Origin: JTS-RE9 sp964649195
GTDB taxonomy: Bacteria; Planctomycetota; Phycisphaerae; Phycisphaerales; Phycisphaeraceae
Direction: 5' to 3'
Assembly: GCA_964649195.1 (NCBI GenBank)
Contig: CAZYPK010000112.1
Coordinates: 1-17,875 of the forward strand
DNA: 17,875 nt
A program made the position numbers and the translations under genes. This document shows, piece by piece, positions 14,486 to 17,875 of this stretch (positions within the stretch are counted from its first letter, which is position 1; every line of letters begins with the position of its first letter). The notes under the pieces are model-generated. The model was given only the letters and a program-made list of their open reading frames with translations. It did not search any database and was not told the origin of the DNA.

Positions 14486-14715
14486 CACATCATGCGATGC
14501 GCGCCCGATAAACCGTTATTCTACTTTCATGCCTGAAACTGGAATAAGAATCGGGCTGTGATGCTTAAGTGGAATAAGCCTGGACGGGGATACTCGATGA
14601 GGCGTGAGGACTTCAGTTCAAACTGTCCCGGTCACCTGGTCGGCATAGGCGACGGGCGGTTTGCATTCGCGCCTGCCCCACTGCCGCCGCTGGCAACCTT
14701 GCGCTGTGGGGTTTG
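14482..14715. other. 234-bp segment between the two copies of the folC end
   Basis: No gene or known repeat is recognised. It contains two short similar units, CTGGAATAAG and GTGGAATAAG, about 35 bp apart. A small frame at 14558-14764 has no supporting start signal. It is the part that lies between the original and the duplicated folC 3' end. Confidence 0.5.
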
Positions 14716-14835
14716 GCCGCGAGGATTTGATCGTCATCACCGGCAGCTTCTATCTCGTGGGTGAAGGCAAGAAACACTTCGCGGAACTGGCGTCGCGGAA
14801 AAAGAAGTGAAGCGAGCCGGGCCGTGCCGGCCCGG
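14716..14835 (+). pseudogene. Duplicated folC 3' end (fragment)
   Basis: This 120-bp block repeats 14362-14481 with one C-to-T change. It covers the last 31 codons of folC with the stop codon, the following spacer and the terminator stem. It lacks the T-run of the terminator and any upstream folC part, so it is not functional. Downstream, GAGCCGGGCCGT at 14814-14825 can alternatively pair with ACGGCCCGGCTC at 14861-14872, giving a 12-bp stem just upstream of the next gene. Confidence 0.9.
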
Positions 14836-14899
14836 AAAATGCACAAGGCATCGGGCCGATACGGCCCGGCTCGCCGCCGCACCTCGCTATCATTCCCCC

Positions 14900-15985
14900 A
14901 TGCTGCGCATCGGCTCCGTTCAACTTGAAAATCCCCTGCTGCTCGCGCCGATCGCGGGGTACTGCGATCTTGCGTTCCGCCTCGTCGTGCGTTCCTTCAC
15001 CGGGCCCTGCGGCGGCGTCGGGCTGGCGTGCACCGATCTGCTTTGCCCGCAGGCGATGCTCAACGAATCGACCAAGACGCTCTGGCTGGCGGCGACGTGT
15101 CCCGAAGACCAGCCGGTCTGCATGCAGATTTACGGGGCCGATGGCGACATCATGGCCGAGGCGGCGCGGTGGGCGGCGGCGCATGGGGCGACCACCATCG
15201 ACATCAACATGGGCTGCCCTGTTGACAAGGTCACCAAGAAAAACGGCGGCTCCACGCTGCTTTGCAACCCTGCACACACCGTCGAACATGTCGCGAGGAA
15301 AGTGGTGAATGCGGTCAACCTTCCTGTAACGGCGAAAATTCGCCTGGGCTGGGATGACCATCAGCTCATTACCGACACGCTGCCGGCGGCCTTGGCGGAT
15401 GTGGGCATCGCGGCGATCACGGTGCATGGCCGGACGACGGAGCAGAAATTTCGCGGCAATGCCCGCTGGATCAGCGAAGGACGCGACAACATTCGCACCG
15501 TTGTCGAAGCGATGGCGAAGCATCACCCGACCGTACCGGTGATCGGCAACGGGGATGTGAAGTCGCCGGTGGATGCGAAACGGATGATGGATGAAACCGG
15601 CTGCGCGGGGGTGATGATCGGTCGCGGGGCCTTGGGGCAGCCTTGGATTTTTCGTGACACGGCTCACTACCTTCGCACCGGTGAACTGCCGCCGCCGCTG
15701 CCGCGTGAAGTGAAGGCCCAGGCGATTGTTCAGCACTTTGAAAACGTCGTGAAATATCGCGGCGAGCGGATCGCGCTGGCGACGATCCGCCAGCGCATCA
15801 GTTGGTACTCCGCCTTTGTGCAGCCCTGGCCTCACCTGAAGCATGATGTGCATCAGTTCACCGAAGCCGATGCGTTTCGTGACTACATGGCGCGAGGCAT
15901 CGAACGGATCGCGCGCGGCGAGCCGGTGCGGTTTCATGAGTGGGCGGGTGAAAAGGAAGCCCATGAAAGGGTCCCCGTTCATTGA
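14900..15985 (+). CDS. dusB: tRNA-dihydrouridine synthase, DusB/NifR3-like
   Basis: A protein of 361 aa that reduces uridines to dihydrouridine in tRNA with FMN and NADPH. The TIM-barrel start LENPLLLAPIAGYCDLAFR holds the FMN-binding beginning. The catalytic Cys is C106 in NMGCPVDKV. Further blocks are VTAKIRLGWD at 143-152, TVHGRT at 174-179, VIGNGDV at 214-220 and VMIGRGALGQPWIF near 238. The NMGCPxxKV form and the length favour the DusB type over DusA or DusC. The frame is open from 14807, but the ATG at 14900 starts exactly at the family N-terminus. No Shine-Dalgarno is visible. The last codons and the TGA stop lie inside the first bases of the hairpin element at 15977-16128, so the C-terminus may have been altered by that insertion. 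Confidence 0.93.
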   Translation: MLRIGSVQLENPLLLAPIAGYCDLAFRLVVRSFTGPCGGVGLACTDLLCPQAMLNESTKTLWLAATCPEDQPVCMQIYGADGDIMAEAARWAAAHGATTIDINMGCPVDKVTKKNGGSTLLCNPAHTVEHVARKVVNAVNLPVTAKIRLGWDDHQLITDTLPAALADVGIAAITVHGRTTEQKFRGNARWISEGRDNIRTVVEAMAKHHPTVPVIGNGDVKSPVDAKRMMDETGCAGVMIGRGALGQPWIFRDTAHYLRTGELPPPLPREVKAQAIVQHFENVVKYRGERIALATIRQRISWYSAFVQPWPHLKHDVHQFTEADAFRDYMARGIERIARGEPVRFHEWAGEKEAHERVPVH

Positions 15986-16128
15986 CCTTCACTTTGGTAA
16001 AAGCCCCAAGCCCAAGGGTGAGCTCCCGGGGGTCTGCCGAACCCTTGGGGTATCGAGCCGGAATACCCCGACGGCTCGCGGACTCGCCATCGGGCTTGGG
16101 GTTTTTCTTAAAGTGACCATCAATAAAC
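15977..16128. repeat. 152-bp hairpin (MITE-like) element, copy 2
   Basis: The reverse complement of copy 1 (740-882). The interior, including CGATGGCGAGTCCGCGAGCC read on the minus strand, is almost unchanged. It has 9 additional bases near one arm, and its left terminal 14 bp (GTTCATTGACCTTC) have drifted from the GTTTATTGATGGTC form. It overlaps the 3' end of the Dus gene by nine bases and ends 12 bp before the stop of the convergent pirin gene, so it sits where a bidirectional terminator would be expected. Confidence 0.87.
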
Positions 16129-16140
16129 AGAGATAGCTTT

Positions 16141-16857
16141 TCACGCCAGGTCGAACAGCAACACTTCCGCATCGCTGTCGGCCTTGATGGTGAGCGTTGT
16201 CGCCTCGCTGATCATCGCGGCATCACCGGCGGCGAGCGTTTCGCCGAGCAGTTCGACGGAACCGCGGGCAATGTGCGCGTACAGATGGCGGTCACCTTGC
16301 GTTGTCCATGTGGCGCTCCTGCCCGCATCGAGATCGGCGATGGCGAGCGTGGCATCCTGTTCGATCGGGATCGTGCCGTCGCGGCCATCACCGGTGACCA
16401 CCGGGTGAAAGCGATTTTGCCTTGCCGCACGATCGATCGTCACCTGGCCATAGCGCGGCTCGATGCCTCGCGTTTTTGGCATGATCCAAATCTGAAGCAG
16501 ATGCACCGGATCGGTGGCGGATGCGTTGTACTCGCTGTGGCGGATGCCTGAACCGGCGGACATGTATTGCAGTTCGCCGGGGCCAAGCACTTCGCTGTTG
16601 CCCAGGCTGTCGCCGTGGCGCAACTGACCTTCGAGGACCCATGTGATGATCTCCATATCACGGTGCGGATGTTCACCAAAGCCTGTTGAAGGGGCGATGA
16701 TGTCATCATTGATCACGCGCAGGCTGCGGAACGCCATGTGAGCCGGGTCGTGGTACTCGCCGAAGGAAAACGAGTGATACGAATCAAGCCAGCCGATGTC
16801 GGTGCGGCCACGATCCGCAGCGCGGCGAAGGGTCAGTTTGGGGATGGTTTGAAGCAT
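16141..16857 (-). CDS. Pirin-family bicupin (YhhW-like)
   Basis: A protein of 238 aa. The N-terminal cupin contains the signature WLDSYHSFSFGEYHDP at about 23-38 and FGEHPHRDMEIITWV at 60-74. The metal ligands expected for pirins are H63, H65, H107 and E109 (EHPH and RHSEYN), all present. Characterised members include quercetinase-like dioxygenases and redox sensors; the substrate here is not known. The frame is open to 16968, but that extension is translated repeat sequence. The ATG at 16857 has a strong AAGGAG nine bases upstream, the best ribosome site in the window. The gene is convergent with Dus. Confidence 0.93.
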   Translation of the reverse strand: MLQTIPKLTLRRAADRGRTDIGWLDSYHSFSFGEYHDPAHMAFRSLRVINDDIIAPSTGFGEHPHRDMEIITWVLEGQLRHGDSLGNSEVLGPGELQYMSAGSGIRHSEYNASATDPVHLLQIWIMPKTRGIEPRYGQVTIDRAARQNRFHPVVTGDGRDGTIPIEQDATLAIADLDAGRSATWTTQGDRHLYAHIARGSVELLGETLAAGDAAMISEATTLTIKADSDAEVLLFDLA

Positions 16858-16874
16858 GATGAAACTCCTTAAGA

Positions 16875-16945
16875 AGCTGTCAGCTATCAGCTTGAAGGTA
16901 TTGCGATCCTGTATCTTTGCCTTTTCTGGCTGATAGCTGACGGCT
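16875..16945. repeat. TCAGC-rich palindrome, unit 1
   Basis: AGCTGTCAGCTATCAGC at 16875-16891 pairs with GCTGATAGCTGACGGCT at 16929-16945, with one mismatch. The loop is about 37 bp and ends CCTTTTCT. It lies 18 bp upstream of the pirin start codon, so it would be in or near the pirin mRNA leader. A second unit is at 17006-17159. Confidence 0.8.
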
Positions 16946-17005
16946 GATGGCGATTGGCTGACGGACACAGAATTGGAGTCGCAAACCGGCGGAAGGTTCC
17001 CGGAA

Positions 17006-17159
17006 AGCTGTCAGCCGTCAGCCATCAGGGACTTCTGAATAACCCCCGATGTACGAGGAACCAAGGGATCGCGAAGCCGCAAGCGGCTTGAGTGCGAGGT
17101 TATTCAGGAGTCCCATCAGCCTTTTCTGGCTGATGGCTGATAGCTGACGGCTGACAGCT
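17006..17159. repeat. TCAGC-rich palindrome, unit 2, split by an insertion
   Basis: The left part 17006-17027 (AGCTGTCAGCCGTCAGCC then ATCA) and the right part 17115-17159 (ATCAGCCTTTTCTGGCTGAT and on to GACAGCT) are arms of the same palindrome as unit 1. They are separated by the 87-bp element 17028-17114. Joining them at the repeated ATCA restores a form close to unit 1, including CCTTTTCTGGCTGAT. Confidence 0.82.
17028..17114. mobile_element. Inserted 87-bp palindromic element, copy C
   Basis: The termini GGGACTTCTGAATAACC and GGTTATTCAGGAGTCCC are inverted repeats with 16 of 17 matches. The interior holds GCCGCAAGCGGCTTG, in the opposite orientation to copies A and B. It is flanked by ATCA on both sides (17024-17027 and 17115-17118), the pattern of a short target duplication. 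The element has no gene and must depend on an enzyme supplied elsewhere, if it still moves. Confidence 0.72.
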
Positions 17160-17160
17160 T

Positions 17161-17198
17161 AAAAAAACAAACGCCCCCGGGTGGACCCGTAGGGCGTT
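17161..17198 (-). terminator. Intrinsic terminator of the small secreted protein gene
   Basis: On the minus strand AACGCCC and GGGCGTT pair (17192-17198 with 17170-17176), with an inner stem CGGG / CCCG, followed after TG by seven T. It begins 47 bp past the stop codon at 17245. This is the clearest intrinsic terminator of the window. Confidence 0.88.
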
Positions 17199-17244
17199 CG
17201 TCTTGCGATTTGTTGGTCATCACCGGGGGGCCGGAGGCGGCGGG

Positions 17245-17613
17245 TTATTCCGGCCTCTTTTTCCTGTCGCCCTTTTCACCGCGGGTGGAGCGGTTTTCTT
17301 CGAGGTGCTTCTTGACGATCTCCTGCTGCTTGTCATCGAGCACCGCCAGGATCTTTTCGGTCCGCTCGGTCCCGGCCTTGCGGCTGGCTTCACGGTCCTT
17401 GGCTTCGCGGGCCGCCGCCGACGCCTTGCGGTAATCCTCGTTGATGGTCTTGACCTTTTCCTTTTGCTCGTCGCTGAGGCCGGCCTTCTCCAGCGCCGCC
17501 GTCAGAGGATCGCCGCGACCCGCCCGGCCTTTCTTTTCCTCCTGGGCATTGGCCAAGGTGAAGGAACCGAGCAGGGCAAACACAAACACGCCAAGCATGA
17601 CACGTCGTTGCAT
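17245..17613 (-). CDS. Small secreted charged protein, unknown function
   Basis: A protein of 122 aa. Residues 1-23 are a signal peptide: MQRRVMLG, a hydrophobic core and a LANA-Q type cleavage site. The mature part is about 100 residues, nearly all Lys, Arg, Glu, Asp and Ala, predicted as two helices: LTAALEKAGLSDEQKEKVKT and AVLDDKQQEIVKKHLEEN. The pattern LSDEQKEK...LDDKQQE resembles LTxxQ/Spy-like periplasmic helical proteins, common in planctomycetes, but I would not assign a function. The start ATG at 17613 has AAAGGGTG about 8 bases upstream. A strong terminator follows, so it is probably a single-gene unit. Confidence 0.8.
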   Translation of the reverse strand: MQRRVMLGVFVFALLGSFTLANAQEEKKGRAGRGDPLTAALEKAGLSDEQKEKVKTINEDYRKASAAAREAKDREASRKAGTERTEKILAVLDDKQQEIVKKHLEENRSTRGEKGDRKKRPE

Positions 17614-17661
17614 AGCATCACCCTTTCATAAATCCTCGGCACGCGGCCGATGTTGTTGATT

Positions 17662-17680
17662 CCGAACCACCACGGTTCGG
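17662..17680. promoter_or_regulatory. Perfect palindrome upstream of the small secreted protein gene
   Basis: CCGAACC and GGTTCGG flank a 5-bp centre ACCAC. It lies 49 bp upstream of the start codon at 17613, flanked by TGTTGAT on both sides (GTTGTTGATT and CTGTTGATCC). It could be an operator for a dimeric regulator or a leader hairpin. No known regulator site is recognised. Confidence 0.35.
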
Positions 17681-17787
17681 CTGTTGATCCGTTCGCATCC
17701 GGGCCTGTGCCGGACAGAAGGGATAACGCGGCAACGAGAGGTTTATTTCACGCGATTTGTTTCAGCCGCGGCGAGGACGCCACGGCT

Positions 17788-17859
17788 CAGGGCAAAAGCA
17801 TATGGCGGGAGAGCGGAAGCCTCCCGCCGAGCCGTTCGTTTGCGAAGCCCGTCCGCGGG
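17788..17859 (-). repeat. Terminal inverted repeat, right copy (REP-like)
   Basis: The inverted copy of positions 1-72, exact over 17821-17859. GGCGGGAG at 17805-17812 and CTCCCGCC at 17821-17828 form an 8-bp stem. Sixteen further bases follow before the window ends. Confidence 0.75.
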
Positions 17860-17875
17860 CTGAAGCAAACGAAAA

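Noticed and set aside
14750..15982. Open frame of 410 codons on - opposite the Dus gene
   Set aside because: Antisense to Dus with all catalytic motifs on +; it also runs into the duplicated folC fragment.
16858..16968. N-terminal extension of the pirin gene
   Set aside because: It is translated from the TCAGC-rich palindrome; a strong AAGGAG supports the ATG at 16857.
1..17875. The window as a complete transposon bounded by inverted repeats
   Set aside because: The enclosed genes are housekeeping and exopolysaccharide genes with no transposase or integrase, and the end repeat looks like a dispersed palindrome at which an assembly would break.

Overview
This 17.9 kb GC-rich window looks like chromosomal DNA from a planctomycete, possibly a Phycisphaerae-type lineage. 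That placement is an inference. It rests on two small DUF1579-like proteins, an exosortase/PEP-CTERM-style exopolysaccharide gene set, several genes with weak or absent Shine-Dalgarno sites, and intergenic DNA unusually full of palindromic and tandem repeats. I see no phage, plasmid, CRISPR, transposase or rRNA genes.

Layout. Positions 1-72 are a repeat whose inverted copy closes the window at 17788-17859. At 224-1589 lie two + strand genes of the DUF1579 type, one cytoplasmic and one a lipoprotein, separated by a 143-bp hairpin element. From 8940 down to 1811, on the minus strand, runs a six-gene exopolysaccharide locus. In transcription order it encodes a small phosphoglycosyl transferase, a Wza-type outer-membrane export lipoprotein, a Wzz/GumC-type chain-length protein, an ExeA/XrtA-type AAA ATPase, a bacterial tyrosine kinase with a Tyr-rich tail (its start overlaps the ATPase stop), and a group 4 glycosyltransferase of the exosortase-associated type. 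Together they would start a glycan on undecaprenyl phosphate, extend it, control polymer length through kinase and co-polymerase, and export it. No polymerase, flippase or exosortase is in the window, so the locus is partial or the rest lies elsewhere.

From 9646 to 12435 come an AEC-family transporter (+), a multi-membrane-span protein resembling the eukaryotic DIE2/ALG10 glucosyltransferase (-) and tRNA-Arg(UCG) (-). From 12951 to 15985 are two housekeeping genes on +: folC, with an unusual lysine-rich N-terminal tail, and a DusB-like tRNA-dihydrouridine synthase. A 120-bp duplicate of the folC 3' end sits between them. The last part holds a pirin-family gene (-) and a small secreted charged protein (-) with a clear terminator.

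The most informative signal is the repeat content. At least six families occur: (a) the 72-bp inverted repeat at both window ends; (b) a 143/152-bp hairpin element present twice in opposite orientation; (c) an 87-115-bp palindromic element present at three sites, one of which looks like an insertion into another repeat with a short target duplication; (d) an AT-rich inverted repeat present twice; (e) a 42-bp-arm inverted repeat present twice, one copy holding an 11-copy 11-mer array; (f) a TCAGC-rich palindrome present twice. They resemble non-autonomous mobile palindromes (REP/MITE-like). No helper transposase is visible.
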